The notes under the pieces: generated by a model
What the model was told of the DNA's origin: nothing
The model's database searches: none
What the model saw: only the letters and a program-made list of their open reading frames with translations
NCBI RefSeq assembly: GCF_014636495.1
Contig: NZ_BMEM01000002.1
Span: forward strand, 124,001-188,000
Direction: 5' to 3'
Length of the DNA stretch: 64,000 nt
Source: Ornithinimicrobium tianjinense
GTDB taxonomy: Bacteria; Actinomycetota; Actinomycetes; Actinomycetales; Dermatophilaceae
In this document: positions 16,845 through 28,618 of the stretch, one piece after another
Numbering within the stretch: the stretch's first letter is position 1
Layout: each line of letters begins with the position of its first letter
Translations under genes and position numbers: made by a program

Positions 16845-18689
16845 TCAGGACTCGGCGTAGAAGGCGTCCAGCTCGGACTTGTACTTCTGGATGACCTGCT
16901 TGCGCTTGAGCTTCATGCTGGGGGTCAGATCCCCCTCCTCCACCGACAGGTCGTGGTCGAGGATGTGGAACTGCTTGATCTGCTCCCACCGGTTGAGCTG
17001 GGAGTTGAGCTCGTCGACATACCCCTGCACCATCTCCCGGCACTGGGGCGAGGAGACGATCTGGGCGTAGGAGTCGCCGGCCATGCCGTGGTGGGCCGCC
17101 CAGGCGGTGATCGCGTCCGGGTCGAGGGTGATGATCGCCGAGACGAACTTGCGGCCGTCACCCTCGATGACCAGCTGGCTGGCGTAGGGGCAGATCCCCT
17201 TGAACATCGACTCGATGTGCGAGGGCGCGACGTACTTGCCCCCCGAGGTCTTGAAGAGGTCCTTCTTGCGGTCGGTGATGGTCAGGTAGCCCTGCTCGTC
17301 GAGGGTGCCGATGTCGCCGGTGGCGAACCAGCCGTCCTGCAGCACCTCGGCGGTGGCCTCGGGCTGGTTGTGGTAGCCGGTCATCACGCCGGGACCCTTG
17401 ACGAGGATCTCCCCGTCCTCGGCGATCCGCACCTGGGTGCCGGGCAGCACCCAGCCGACGGTGCCGAAGACGTTGGCCTGCGGGTCCGGGCGGTTGACCG
17501 TGGCCGGGGCCGTGGTCTCGGTGAGCCCGTAACCCTCGATGATCGTGAGGCCGGCGGCGTCGAACCACCGGGCGACGTCGGGGTTGAGGGCCGCGGAGCC
17601 GGAGATGAAGAAGCGCACCCGTCCGCCGAAGCGGTCCCTCACCTTGGACAGGACGAGCTTGTCGGCGAGGCGGTACTTCAGGGCCAGGACGCCGGAGGGC
17701 TCTCCCCCGCCGGCGCGGATCTCGCCGACCTCGCGTCCGACACCGAACGCCCAGTCGAACAGCTTGGCCTTGACCCCGCCCTCGGCGGCCACCATCGTCG
17801 TGATCTTGCCGTAGGCCTTCTCGAAGATCCGCGGTGCCGCGGCCATGAAGGTCGGCTTCACGACGGCCACGTTGTCGACGATCTTCGTGACGTCGCCGGC
17901 CACGGCCGTCGGGAACCCCATCTGCATCGGCAGGATGAGGAACATCTTGCCGAGGACGTGGGACAGGGGCAGCCAGAGGAACTGGAGGTCGTCGGGCCCG
18001 AGGATGCCGATCGAGTCGACGGCCGCGCCGATGTAGGTCCAGTTGTCGTGGGTGAGGCGGACTCCCTTCGGCCGCCCGGTGGTGCCCGAGGTGTAGATGA
18101 TGGTGGCGAGGTGCTGGGGGGTCAGCTGGTCGATGCGTGCGTCCACCAGCCCGGGCTCGGCGGCGAGCAGGGCGGTGCCGCGCGCCTCGAGCTCGTCGAA
18201 GGTCAGCACCCAGTCCCCGTCGCCCTCGCCGTCGAGGACCACGACGGCCAGGACGTCCGGCAGCTCCGCACGGCGGTGCCGCAGCGCCTCGACGTGCTCG
18301 GGGGTCTCGGCCACCACGACCCGGCTGCCGGAGTCGGCCACGATGTAGGCGACGTCGTCCTCGACGGTCGTGGGGTAGATGGTGGTCGTGGCCCCGCCGG
18401 CGCACATGATCGCCAGGTCGGTCAGGATCCACTCCATCCGGGTGCTGGACATGACCGAGACCCGCTCCTCGGGCTCGAGACCGACGTCGACCAGCCCGGC
18501 GGCGAGCGCGTAGGCACGGTCGCGGGTCTGCTCCCAGGAGAGGGAGGTCCAGCCCGCACCCTCCGGGGAGCGGAACGCCTCGCCGCGCGGCGTCTGAGCC
18601 ACACGGTCCCGGAAGAGGTGCGCGACGCTCGTCGCGCGCCTGTCGAGCCTGCTCAGGTCGGAGACCTCGTCGGTCACGGAACGGGCCAT
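16845..18689 (-). CDS. Long-chain fatty acid-CoA ligase, FadD15 type
   Basis: A 614-residue AMP-forming ligase that activates long-chain fatty acids as acyl-AMP and then acyl-CoA. It carries the AMP-binding signature IIYTSGTTGRPKGVRLTH (about 193-210), GYGLTETTAP, the hinge region DIGTLDEQGYLTITDRKKD and a C-terminal lysine region SMKLKRKQVIQKYK. The ATG at 18689 has AAGGAG at good spacing, and a longer upstream frame lacks support. It lies between rodA and the radical SAM gene, which are usually neighbours, so it is an insertion relative to the common order. A strong terminator follows. Confidence 0.92.
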   Translation of the reverse strand: MARSVTDEVSDLSRLDRRATSVAHLFRDRVAQTPRGEAFRSPEGAGWTSLSWEQTRDRAYALAAGLVDVGLEPEERVSVMSSTRMEWILTDLAIMCAGGATTTIYPTTVEDDVAYIVADSGSRVVVAETPEHVEALRHRRAELPDVLAVVVLDGEGDGDWVLTFDELEARGTALLAAEPGLVDARIDQLTPQHLATIIYTSGTTGRPKGVRLTHDNWTYIGAAVDSIGILGPDDLQFLWLPLSHVLGKMFLILPMQMGFPTAVAGDVTKIVDNVAVVKPTFMAAAPRIFEKAYGKITTMVAAEGGVKAKLFDWAFGVGREVGEIRAGGGEPSGVLALKYRLADKLVLSKVRDRFGGRVRFFISGSAALNPDVARWFDAAGLTIIEGYGLTETTAPATVNRPDPQANVFGTVGWVLPGTQVRIAEDGEILVKGPGVMTGYHNQPEATAEVLQDGWFATGDIGTLDEQGYLTITDRKKDLFKTSGGKYVAPSHIESMFKGICPYASQLVIEGDGRKFVSAIITLDPDAITAWAAHHGMAGDSYAQIVSSPQCREMVQGYVDELNSQLNRWEQIKQFHILDHDLSVEEGDLTPSMKLKRKQVIQKYKSELDAFYAES

Positions 18690-18778
18690 CTGCACTCCTT
18701 CGTCGCCAGCCACGGTCCCCGCATCCTTGCAGGTTTGACCGGCTACGCCAACACCCGGCCCGGCCGTGTTCCCGGTGC

Positions 18779-19894
18779 TCAGCGTGAGACCCGCCAGCGC
18801 TGCTGGGCGCACGCCACCAGACCGATCGCGAGCCAGCACGCCAGCATCGACGACCCGCCGTAGGACAGGAACGGGAGCGGCAGTCCGGTGACCGGCATGA
18901 GGCCCAGGTTCATGCCGACGTTCTCGAAGGTCTGGAAACCGAGCCACGCGCCGACGCCCACGGCCACGAGGCGCCCAAAGGGTTCGTCGCTGCGCAGCCC
19001 GACGACCATCGCCCGCAGCACGAGGAAGCCGAGCAGCAGCACCAGCCCGACGGCTCCGAGCCAGCCGAGCTCCTCCCCCGCCACCGAGAAGATGAAGTCG
19101 GTGTGCTGGAACGGGATGAAGCCTCCCTGGGTATGGGGTCCCTCGCCCAGTCCGGTGCCGGTCCAGCCCCCGGAGCCGATCGCCAGGCGCACCTGGCGGG
19201 TCTGGTACCCGATCCCCTGAGGGTCCAGGTCGGGGTCGCGGAAGGCGAGCAACCGGTCGAGCTGGTAGGGGTCGAGAAGCGGGAGGGTCACGGCCAGCAC
19301 CACGGCGGTCGCGGTGCCGACCACGGCCACCCACGTCCACCGCGCCGCGGCGCCCGAGGCGGCCACCACCGCCACCGTCAGCACCCCCAGCACCAGGGCG
19401 CTGCCCAGGTCGGGCTGCAGCAGGATGAGCAGCACGGGCACGGCGGCCACCGTCCAGGCCGTCAGCACCTCGCGCCACAACGGGGGCCGGAGCGGGTCGC
19501 GACCCTCGGCCAGGATCATGGCCAGCCCGACCACCAGGCCGATCTTGGCCAGCTCGGCCGGCTGGAGCGAGAAACCTCCAGGCAGGAACAGCCACGAGCG
19601 GGAGCCGTTGACCGTCTGGCCCAGCGGCGTGAGCACCAGCACGAGCCCGGCGGTCCCGGCCAGGTAGACCCACGGCGCGACGGCTCGCAACCAGCGCACG
19701 TCGACCGCCACGAGGGCCACCGCGAGGACAGCACCCACGGCCGCGTTGACCAGGTGGCGCACGGCGAGCGCGGCCCCGACGGAGTCCCGGGTGGTCGACC
19801 AGACGAGCAGGGCGCCCACGAGCGAGAGGCCGAGCGCGGCGACGAACAGTCCCCAGTCGGTGCGGGCGAGACGTTCCCGCAGCGCGGGCGGCAT
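18779..19894 (-). CDS. rodA: RodA-type SEDS peptidoglycan polymerase
   Basis: A 371-residue polytopic SEDS protein that polymerises lipid II for elongation-type wall growth with a class B penicillin-binding protein. Motifs include VNGSRSWLFLPGGFSLQPAELAK, LLQPDLGSALV, FQHTDFIFSVAGEELGWLG and the end LPLPFLSYGGSSM. About ten membrane helices can be drawn. The start at 19894 has GGGAG upstream. The usual mreBCD and mrdA neighbours are absent; instead it follows ribF by 15 bases in the same direction. Confidence 0.9.
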   Translation of the reverse strand: MPPALRERLARTDWGLFVAALGLSLVGALLVWSTTRDSVGAALAVRHLVNAAVGAVLAVALVAVDVRWLRAVAPWVYLAGTAGLVLVLTPLGQTVNGSRSWLFLPGGFSLQPAELAKIGLVVGLAMILAEGRDPLRPPLWREVLTAWTVAAVPVLLILLQPDLGSALVLGVLTVAVVAASGAAARWTWVAVVGTATAVVLAVTLPLLDPYQLDRLLAFRDPDLDPQGIGYQTRQVRLAIGSGGWTGTGLGEGPHTQGGFIPFQHTDFIFSVAGEELGWLGAVGLVLLLGFLVLRAMVVGLRSDEPFGRLVAVGVGAWLGFQTFENVGMNLGLMPVTGLPLPFLSYGGSSMLACWLAIGLVACAQQRWRVSR

Positions 19895-19909
19895 ACCGCT
19901 CCCGTCCGC

Positions 19910-20872
19910 TCAGCCGCGCAGCAGGTCCCGCGCGCGCTCGACGTCCAGAGCCATCTGGTCCATCAGCGCCTCCAGCGAGTCGAACCTCTCGTTGGCCCGC
20001 AGGCGGGTCACGAACTCCACCCAGACGGTCTCGCCGTAGAGGTCGAGGTCGGTGCGGTCCAGGACGTAGGCCTCCACGGTGCGCTGGACGACGTCGTCGA
20101 AGGTCGGGTTCGTGCCCACGGAGATCGCCGCGGGAAGGCGTCGGTCCGGGTGGTCCGGCGGGAGGACGGGGCGCTCCAGCCAGCCGGCGTAGACCCCGTC
20201 ACCGGGGACCAGGCCCTCGCTGTCGGTCGCGAGGTTGGCGGTGGGATAGCCCAGCTCGCGACCGCGGTGGTGCCCGTGGACGACCTCCCCCGAGACCCGG
20301 TGGTAGCGGTCGAGGATCTCGGTGGCGGCCTCCATGTCCCCGGCGGCGATCGCGGCGCGCAGCGCGGTGGAGGACCAGGAGCGCAGGCCATGGTCCATCT
20401 CCCCGACCGTGCCCTGGACGACGACCTCGAAGGAGTACCGCTCCCCCAGCGCGCGCATCGTCGACTCGTCGCCGCTGTTGTGCAGGCCGAACCGGGAGTC
20501 GTGGCCGATGACCACGACCTGCGAGCGGAGGCCGTCGACGAAGGTCTGCCGGACGAAGTCCTCCGGCGTGAGGAGGGCGTACTCCCGGGTGAACTCGACG
20601 ACGACCACCCCGTCGAGCCCGGCCTGCTCCAGCAGGTCGAGGCGGTGGTCGAGCCCGGCGATCTCCTGCGGCGCCCGCTCCGGGTGGAGCACGGCGACCG
20701 GGTGCGGGTCGAAGGTGACGGCCACCGAGGCCAGCCCCCGCTCCCGTGCGATGGAGGTGACGGTGTCCAGGACCGCCCGGTGCCCGCGGTGGACCCCGTC
20801 GAAGTTGCCGAGGGTGGCGACCGTCGGGCCGAGGTCGGCGGGGACGTCGTCCAGGCTGGTCCAGCGGTGCAC
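19910..20872 (-). CDS. ribF: Bifunctional riboflavin kinase/FAD synthetase
   Basis: RibF phosphorylates riboflavin to FMN and adenylates FMN to FAD. The 320-residue protein has the nucleotidyltransferase part (TLGNFDGVHRGH, VTFDPHPVAVLHPE, about 1-185) and the riboflavin kinase part (GRELGYPTANL, VGTNPTF, about 190-318). The start is GTG at 20872 with TAGAGT seven bases upstream, so it may be expressed from its own leaderless promoter although truB ends only ten bases earlier. Order truB-ribF is conserved in actinobacteria. Confidence 0.96.
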   Translation of the reverse strand: MHRWTSLDDVPADLGPTVATLGNFDGVHRGHRAVLDTVTSIARERGLASVAVTFDPHPVAVLHPERAPQEIAGLDHRLDLLEQAGLDGVVVVEFTREYALLTPEDFVRQTFVDGLRSQVVVIGHDSRFGLHNSGDESTMRALGERYSFEVVVQGTVGEMDHGLRSWSSTALRAAIAAGDMEAATEILDRYHRVSGEVVHGHHRGRELGYPTANLATDSEGLVPGDGVYAGWLERPVLPPDHPDRRLPAAISVGTNPTFDDVVQRTVEAYVLDRTDLDLYGETVWVEFVTRLRANERFDSLEALMDQMALDVERARDLLRG

Positions 20873-20879
20873 GGCGGTA

Positions 20880-20885
20880 ACTCTA
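20880..20885 (-). promoter_or_regulatory. -10 element TAGAGT, leaderless start
   Basis: TAGAGT, seven bases, then the GTG start of ribF. It overlaps the truB stop codon region. Confidence 0.4.
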
Positions 20886-21821
20886 CTTCGCGCCCGCCGG
20901 TGCCAGGACGACGTGGGGTCGCGCGTCCGCTCGCGACTCGTCGAGGATGGCGACGAGGGTGCCGTCCGGGCCGAACGCGGCCACCGGCTCGCTGCGCCCC
21001 GGTCGCGCCGAGGCGACCTTCTGCCCGAACCCCAGGGCTCTCGCCTCGGGCTCGGTGAGCTCCCTCGTGGCCAGGGCGGCGCGGGCCGCGTCTGCGAGGT
21101 CGACGAGGTTTGCGGTCGGGCCGGGTCCGGTCTCCGGGTCCAGCTCCTCCAGGCTCACCGCGTGCTCGAGGGTCAGCCCACCCACGCGGGTGCGTCGCAG
21201 CGCGGTGAGGTGACCGCCCACGCCGAGGGCGGCACCGAGGTCCCTGGCCAGCGCCCGCACGTAGGTGCCCGAGGACACGTCTACCTCGACGTCCACGTCC
21301 AGGACGACGCGACCGTCGACCTCGGCACGCCGCGAGCCGAGCACCTCGAAGCGGCTCACGGTGACCGGTCGGGAGGCCAGCGCGACGTCCTCGCCGGAGC
21401 GGACCCGCGCGTAGGAGCGCCTGCCGTCGACCTTGATCGCGCTCACCGCGCTGGGTACCTGCTGGATCTCGCCGGTGAGGGCCCGCACGGCCTCCGCGAC
21501 CTGGGCAGGCGTGACGTGCGCCGCGTCGGCTCCCCCGGTGACCTCGCCCTCGGCGTCGTCGGTGAGGGTGGACTGGCCCAGGCGCACGGTCGCGGCATAC
21601 CCCTTGTCGTGACCGACGAGGAAGGTGAGCAGCTTGGTGCCCCTGTTGACGCCCACGACGAGGACCCCGGTCGCCATCGGGTCGAGCGTGCCGGCGTGGC
21701 CGACCCGGCGCGTGCGGCAGAGGCGGCGCAGGCGTGCGACGACGTCGTGACTGGTCCAGCCGGCCGGCTTGTCGACGACGAGAAGTCCGTCGCCGACGGG
21801 CGCCGGGTCGGGCGAGGTCAC
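20883..21821 (-). CDS. truB: tRNA pseudouridine(55) synthase
   Basis: TruB makes pseudouridine 55 in the T loop of tRNAs. The 312-residue protein has LLVVDKPAGWTSHDVV at the N-terminus and the catalytic aspartate in VGHAGTLDPMATGVL near residue 46, with a C-terminal PUA-like region. Its start overlaps the rbfA stop by four bases (ATGA), so it is translationally coupled to rbfA. Confidence 0.97.
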   Translation of the reverse strand: MTSPDPAPVGDGLLVVDKPAGWTSHDVVARLRRLCRTRRVGHAGTLDPMATGVLVVGVNRGTKLLTFLVGHDKGYAATVRLGQSTLTDDAEGEVTGGADAAHVTPAQVAEAVRALTGEIQQVPSAVSAIKVDGRRSYARVRSGEDVALASRPVTVSRFEVLGSRRAEVDGRVVLDVDVEVDVSSGTYVRALARDLGAALGVGGHLTALRRTRVGGLTLEHAVSLEELDPETGPGPTANLVDLADAARAALATRELTEPEARALGFGQKVASARPGRSEPVAAFGPDGTLVAILDESRADARPHVVLAPAGAK

Positions 21822-22267
21822 TCCTGGGCGTCCTCGTCCTCGTCGGCGGCCCGGGGCTTGCGGTAGGGGTCGGGCTCTCCTGCGTAGCCGGACTCGCGGC
21901 GGGCCGCGGCCAGCTCGGCGTCGCGCTCGGCGACCTTGCGGAGCAGCTCGTCCAGGTGCTGGGCGTCCTCGGGCAGCGCGTCGAGGATGAACTCGAGGGT
22001 CGGCGTGAGTCGGATGCCCAGGCCCTTGCCGACGAAGGAGCGCAGCCGCCCCCGGTAGGTCTCCAGGATCTCGGCGGCCGTCGTGCGGTCCTCGTCGGTG
22101 CCGAGAACGGTGTAGAAGACGCTGGCGTTCTGGAGGTCGCCGGTCACGCGCACGTCGGTGATGGTCACGAAGCCCACGCGCTCGTCCTTGACGACCTGGG
22201 ACAGTCCTTGGGTCACCAGCTGCTTGATCCGCTCGGCGATCCTGCGGGCACGGGCCTGGTCGGCCAT
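21818..22267 (-). CDS. rbfA: Ribosome-binding factor A
   Basis: RbfA binds immature 30S subunits and helps mature the 16S 5' end. The 149-residue protein has ARRIAERIKQLVTQGL, VTITDVRVTGDLQNASVFYTV and the KH-like core, with an acidic tail. I chose the ATG at 22267, with AGGAGGTT just upstream, over a longer frame. It overlaps truB by four bases and is separated from infB by a strong UUCG-loop terminator, so rbfA-truB may be driven separately. Confidence 0.96.
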   Translation of the reverse strand: MADQARARRIAERIKQLVTQGLSQVVKDERVGFVTITDVRVTGDLQNASVFYTVLGTDEDRTTAAEILETYRGRLRSFVGKGLGIRLTPTLEFILDALPEDAQHLDELLRKVAERDAELAAARRESGYAGEPDPYRKPRAADEDEDAQE

Positions 22268-22369
22268 GGCAACCTCCTGAGTCGGTGGCGGGACGGGCTG
22301 GACCATCCTAGTCGTCGGACGGACGGTCCTCCGACCGTGCGGGACCCCGGACGGGCGTGGACGACGCAG

Positions 22370-22403
22370 CGGGCCGGCCCCGCCCGAAGGCGGAGCCGGC
22401 CCG
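22370..22403 (-). terminator. UUCG-tetraloop terminator after infB
   Basis: On the transcribed strand CGGGCCGGCTCCGCC-TTCG-GGCGGGGCCGGCCCG forms a 15-bp stem with a single T-G wobble and a UUCG tetraloop, about 20 bases past the infB stop. There is no T run. Confidence 0.85.
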
Positions 22404-22423
22404 GCGCGTCATCCCTGACGAGG

Positions 22424-25363
<2,940 letters not shown>

Positions 25364-25433
25364 GGTGTGGTGTCTCCTTGGTAGTTGCGCCACGACCCGG
25401 CCCGCAGGGGCAGTGCCGTGACTAGTGCTGGAG

Positions 25434-25468
25434 GGTGCTCATCGCTGAGTACTCATCGGGTGCTCATC
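25434..25468 (-). repeat. Repeats and palindrome in the infB leader
   Basis: Two exact GGTGCTCATC copies (25434-25443 and 25459-25468) flank a related copy that contains the perfect palindrome TGAGTACTCA (25446-25455). The cluster lies 70-105 bases upstream of the infB start codon. Function unknown; operator or leader element are both possible. Confidence 0.5.
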
Positions 25469-25525
25469 AGCGTCAAACCCGCTTCCGGATAACTCGATGA
25501 CAGGCCCGGGAGGGCCCGCCTGGGG

Positions 25526-25551
25526 ACGGCATGGTCGGACGACCGTGCCGT
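25526..25551 (-). other. Hairpin in the ylxR-infB spacer
   Basis: ACGGCATGGTC pairs with GACCGTGCCGT (one wobble) around a four-base GGAC loop. It lies between the ylxR terminator-like hairpin and the repeat cluster in the infB leader. It could be part of the terminator or of the leader RNA. Confidence 0.4.
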
Positions 25552-25576
25552 GTGTCGACATGTCACGTGCTGCACC

Positions 25577-25595
25577 GCGGGGCCAGCGGCCCCGC
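25577..25595 (-). terminator. Hairpin after ylxR
   Basis: GCGGGGCC pairs perfectly with GGCCCCGC around a three-base loop, three bases past the ylxR stop. It probably ends or attenuates the rimP-nusA-ylxR message before infB. Confidence 0.6.
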
Positions 25596-25598
25596 GCC

Positions 25599-25931
25599 TC
25601 ACTGCTCGGCCCACCGCTCCTGCACGGCGGAGGCATCGGTCGAGGCTCCAGCCGGGAGGCGGAGCGCCCGTCCGAACGCCCGCCGGGCGATCGCGGTCTG
25701 CAGGCACGTCGGGTCGGGGTGCACGTAGGCACCGCGGCCCTGGCCTCGTCGTCGGGGGTCCGGCACGAGGAGCCACCTTTCGGTGCCCCCGTCGGGGTCC
25801 GGGACCGCGACGACCCGCAGCAGAGCGGACTGCTCGTCCCGACCCCGGCACCCCACGCAGGTGCGGACCGGCGTGCTGGGCACGCCGAAGGGCACGGAGG
25901 AGTCGGAGGTGGTCCGAACAGCGTCCACCAC
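25599..25931 (-). CDS. ylxR: YlxR family RNA-binding protein (DUF448)
   Basis: A 110-residue member of the YlxR family, small basic proteins encoded between nusA and infB and thought to act in RNA metabolism or transcription control. It has the core RTCVGCRGRDEQSALLRVVAV, then GRGAYVHPDPTCLQTA. The start is uncertain: a GTG at 25931 ten bases after nusA, or a codon a little further in. Position between nusA and infB supports the name. Confidence 0.92.
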   Translation of the reverse strand: MVDAVRTTSDSSVPFGVPSTPVRTCVGCRGRDEQSALLRVVAVPDPDGGTERWLLVPDPRRRGQGRGAYVHPDPTCLQTAIARRAFGRALRLPAGASTDASAVQERWAEQ

Positions 25932-25941
25932 TCTACACCGC

Positions 25942-26964
25942 TCAGGCGCGCCCGGCCGACCCGGACGCGTCCTCGACCTGCTCCTCCGTGTCGGCCCGGA
26001 TGTCGATCTTCCACCCGGTCAGGCGGTGCGCCAGCCGGGCGTTCTGGCCCTCGCGCCCGATGGCGAGCGAGAGCTGGTAGTCGGGCACGACCACGCGGAC
26101 CTGCCGGGTCTTCGTGTCGACGATCCGGGCCGACTGGACCTTGGCCGGCGACAGGGCCGAGGCGACGAAGACCTCGGGGTCGTCGCTGTAGTCCACGATG
26201 TCGATCTTCTCGCCCTGCAGCTCGGCCATCACGGCCCGCACCCGCTGGCCCATCGGGCCGATGCAGGCGCCCTTGGCGTTGACGCCGGGGACCCTCGAGT
26301 GCACCGCGATCTTGGTCCGGTGGCCCGCCTCGCGCGCGACGGCCGCGATCTCCACGCTCCCGTCGGCGATCTCGGGCACCTCCAGGGCGAACAGCCGGCG
26401 CACGAGGTTGGGGTGGGTCCGGGAGAGCATGATCTGCGGTCCGCGCGGCCCGCGCTTGGCGCTCACGACGAAGCAGCGGATCCGCTGGCCGTGCTCGTAG
26501 CTCTCCCCCGGCACCTGCTCGGCGGTCGGCAGCTCACCCTCGACCGTGCCGAAGTCGACGAGGACGAACCGCGGGTCGTTGGACTGCTGGATGATGCCGG
26601 AGACGATGTCGCCCTCACGCGCCCGGAAGTCGCCGAGCACCGCGTCGTCCTCGAGCTCGCGCATCCGCTGGGTGATCACCTGGCGCGCGGTGGCGGCAGC
26701 CACCCGGCCGAAGCCCTCCGGGGTGTCGTCGAACTCGGGGCCCGGCTCCCCCCAGGTGCCGTCCTCCTGCTGCTCGGCGTCCTCGCGTGCCCACACCGTC
26801 ACGTGGCCGCTGGCGCGGTCCAGCTCGACCCGCGAGTGGCGGTAGTGGCCCTCGGTCTTGGTGTAGGCGGAGTGGAGCGCCTGCTCGATGGCCTGGACGA
26901 TCACGTCCATGGGGATCTCCCGCTCGCGCTCCAGGAGGCGCAGCGCAGCCATGTCGATGTCCAT
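25942..26964 (-). CDS. nusA: Transcription termination/antitermination factor NusA
   Basis: NusA binds RNA polymerase and modulates pausing, termination and antitermination. The 340-residue protein has an N-terminal polymerase-binding part ([18 protein letters not shown]), an S1 domain (about 125-200) and two KH domains ([36 protein letters not shown]). It lacks the C-terminal acidic repeats of E. coli NusA, as usual in actinobacteria. The ATG at 26964 shares one base with the rimP stop, so the two are coupled. Confidence 0.97.
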   Translation of the reverse strand: MDIDMAALRLLEREREIPMDVIVQAIEQALHSAYTKTEGHYRHSRVELDRASGHVTVWAREDAEQQEDGTWGEPGPEFDDTPEGFGRVAAATARQVITQRMRELEDDAVLGDFRAREGDIVSGIIQQSNDPRFVLVDFGTVEGELPTAEQVPGESYEHGQRIRCFVVSAKRGPRGPQIMLSRTHPNLVRRLFALEVPEIADGSVEIAAVAREAGHRTKIAVHSRVPGVNAKGACIGPMGQRVRAVMAELQGEKIDIVDYSDDPEVFVASALSPAKVQSARIVDTKTRQVRVVVPDYQLSLAIGREGQNARLAHRLTGWKIDIRADTEEQVEDASGSAGRA

Positions 26965-27476
26965 CAGTGGTCCTTCTTCTCGGCGCGCGCGAACTCGACC
27001 TGGACGGTCGCCTTCGCGACCTCCTCCCAGGCGAGCTGGCGCTCGGTGTTGTCGGTCAGGCGGATGCCGTCGGCTCCGACGGCGACGAGGCGCCCGTCCA
27101 GGGTGCCGCCGTCGGTGAGCGCGACCGCGACGAGACGGCCGACGTTGCGGCGGAAGTGGTCGCGGGTGGTGAGGGGGCGGTCCAGCCCCGGCGAGCTCAC
27201 CTCGAGGGTGTAGGCGGACTCCCCCATGGCGTCGGAGGCGTCCAGCGCGGCGGACACGGCCCGGGTGGCGTCCGCGACCTCGTCGAGGGTCAGCGGCTCC
27301 ACGGTGCTGGTGTCGTCCCCCTCGGCGAGCCCGGACAGGTCGCGGGCGAGGAAGACGCGCACGAGCCGCCGGCGGCCGGCCTGCTGGACGCTCACGTCGT
27401 CGACGACCACCCCGGTCCCGGCGAGGGTCCGGGAGACCTCGGTCGTGACCTGTGCTGCACGTTCGCGGGTGTCCAT
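26964..27476 (-). CDS. rimP: Ribosome maturation factor RimP
   Basis: RimP assists 30S maturation around the central pseudoknot. The 170-residue protein has [21 protein letters not shown], the family motif [20 protein letters not shown], and an SH3-like C-terminal domain. I chose the ATG at 27476, with AGGAGG nine bases upstream, over a 24-residue longer frame. It heads the rimP-nusA-ylxR operon and is divergent from the lipoprotein gene to the right. Confidence 0.95.
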   Translation of the reverse strand: MDTRERAAQVTTEVSRTLAGTGVVVDDVSVQQAGRRRLVRVFLARDLSGLAEGDDTSTVEPLTLDEVADATRAVSAALDASDAMGESAYTLEVSSPGLDRPLTTRDHFRRNVGRLVAVALTDGGTLDGRLVAVGADGIRLTDNTERQLAWEEVAKATVQVEFARAEKKDH

Positions 27477-27595
27477 CCGACCGGCCTCCTGCCCTCTCTT
27501 CTGCTGTCCGCACGCGCTCGGTGCGCGTGGTGGACCGGCGGGCGCCACGCGGGTGGCTGCTCTCCGGTCCGGGACCGTCTACCCTACCGCCTGAG

Positions 27596-28618
27596 ATGTC
27601 ACCCGTCATGCCTCGACCCAGTCGCCGCAGCCTGCTGCGGGGTCTCGTGCTCGGCGGGTCCGCCGCCTTCCTGTCCGCGTGCGACTCACCGGGTCGCGAC
27701 GACAGCTCCCCGACCGGCCGGGTCGTGCCCGACGACCCGACCACCTGGCCCGACGACACCGAGCTGCTCGTCGCCGCCCGGCAGCGGATCCACGCCCACC
27801 TCAGCATGCTCAGGGCGACCAGGGTCCCCGGACGGGCCAAGGCCCTGGACGGTCGGTGGGAGACGCAGATCGCCCGGATCGAGCAGCTCATCACGCTCGG
27901 TGGCCTGGCGCTGCCCCCTCTGGAGGAGCCCTCTCTCACCGACCTTCCGGCCGACGACGAGGCCGGCACCACCGCCCCGCGGCAGGACGGCGACGGGGAC
28001 GGGGACAGTGACGAGGCCGCCGCGACGACGTCGGCCGGACCCGAGGCGATCGACGTGGGCCGCCTCCTGCGCGCCCAGCTGCCCTCGGTGGTCGCCGAGA
28101 TCGCCACGTCCACGCCCACCAACCTGGCGATGCTCGTCAGCCTCGCCGCGGAGCAGGCCGACTCGGCGCACCTGCTGGGCGCCCGGGTGGACTGGGCGCC
28201 CCTCACCGGTCCGTCCGGCGTGCACGCCGTGCGGGTGCTGCAGGCGACCCGGCCGGCAGTCTTCGGACTCGAGGTCGTCGCTGCGCGCGCCACCGGGGAG
28301 GAACGCGAGACCTACCTCGGGGTGCTGGACCAGGTGCGCGCGCTGACGCGACAGCTGACGACCCTGGCGGGCGAGGCCGCGCCCGCGCCGCCGCTCGGCT
28401 ACGACCTGCCCGAGCCGCTCGAGGACGCGGACCAGAGGAAGAGACTGGCCAGCTCGCTCGTGGCCGACATCGCGCCCGCCACCCTGCAGGCCGCCGAGCG
28501 CCTCGTGGGCCGCGCCGACCAGCTCATGGCTGCGGTGCGCGTCGTCGCGGAGGCGACCCGCTGGTCGCGCGAGCTGGGCGGACCGTCCGAGCCCTTCCCG
28601 GGTATGACGTTGCCGTGA
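27596..28618 (+). CDS. Tat-type lipoprotein with ferritin-like DUF4439 domain
   Basis: A 340-residue exported lipoprotein. [20 protein letters not shown] combines a twin-arginine motif with a lipobox Cys near residue 29. A low-complexity Asp/Gly/Thr linker follows (about 120-150), and the C-terminal part (about 200-335) is all-helical and resembles the ferritin-like DUF4439 proteins found beside rimP in other actinobacteria. Function unknown. The start may be the ATG at 27596 or 27608; TACCCT lies upstream. It overlaps the next gene by four bases (GTGA). Confidence 0.75.
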   Translation: MSPVMPRPSRRSLLRGLVLGGSAAFLSACDSPGRDDSSPTGRVVPDDPTTWPDDTELLVAARQRIHAHLSMLRATRVPGRAKALDGRWETQIARIEQLITLGGLALPPLEEPSLTDLPADDEAGTTAPRQDGDGDGDSDEAAATTSAGPEAIDVGRLLRAQLPSVVAEIATSTPTNLAMLVSLAAEQADSAHLLGARVDWAPLTGPSGVHAVRVLQATRPAVFGLEVVAARATGEERETYLGVLDQVRALTRQLTTLAGEAAPAPPLGYDLPEPLEDADQRKRLASSLVADIAPATLQAAERLVGRADQLMAAVRVVAEATRWSRELGGPSEPFPGMTLP

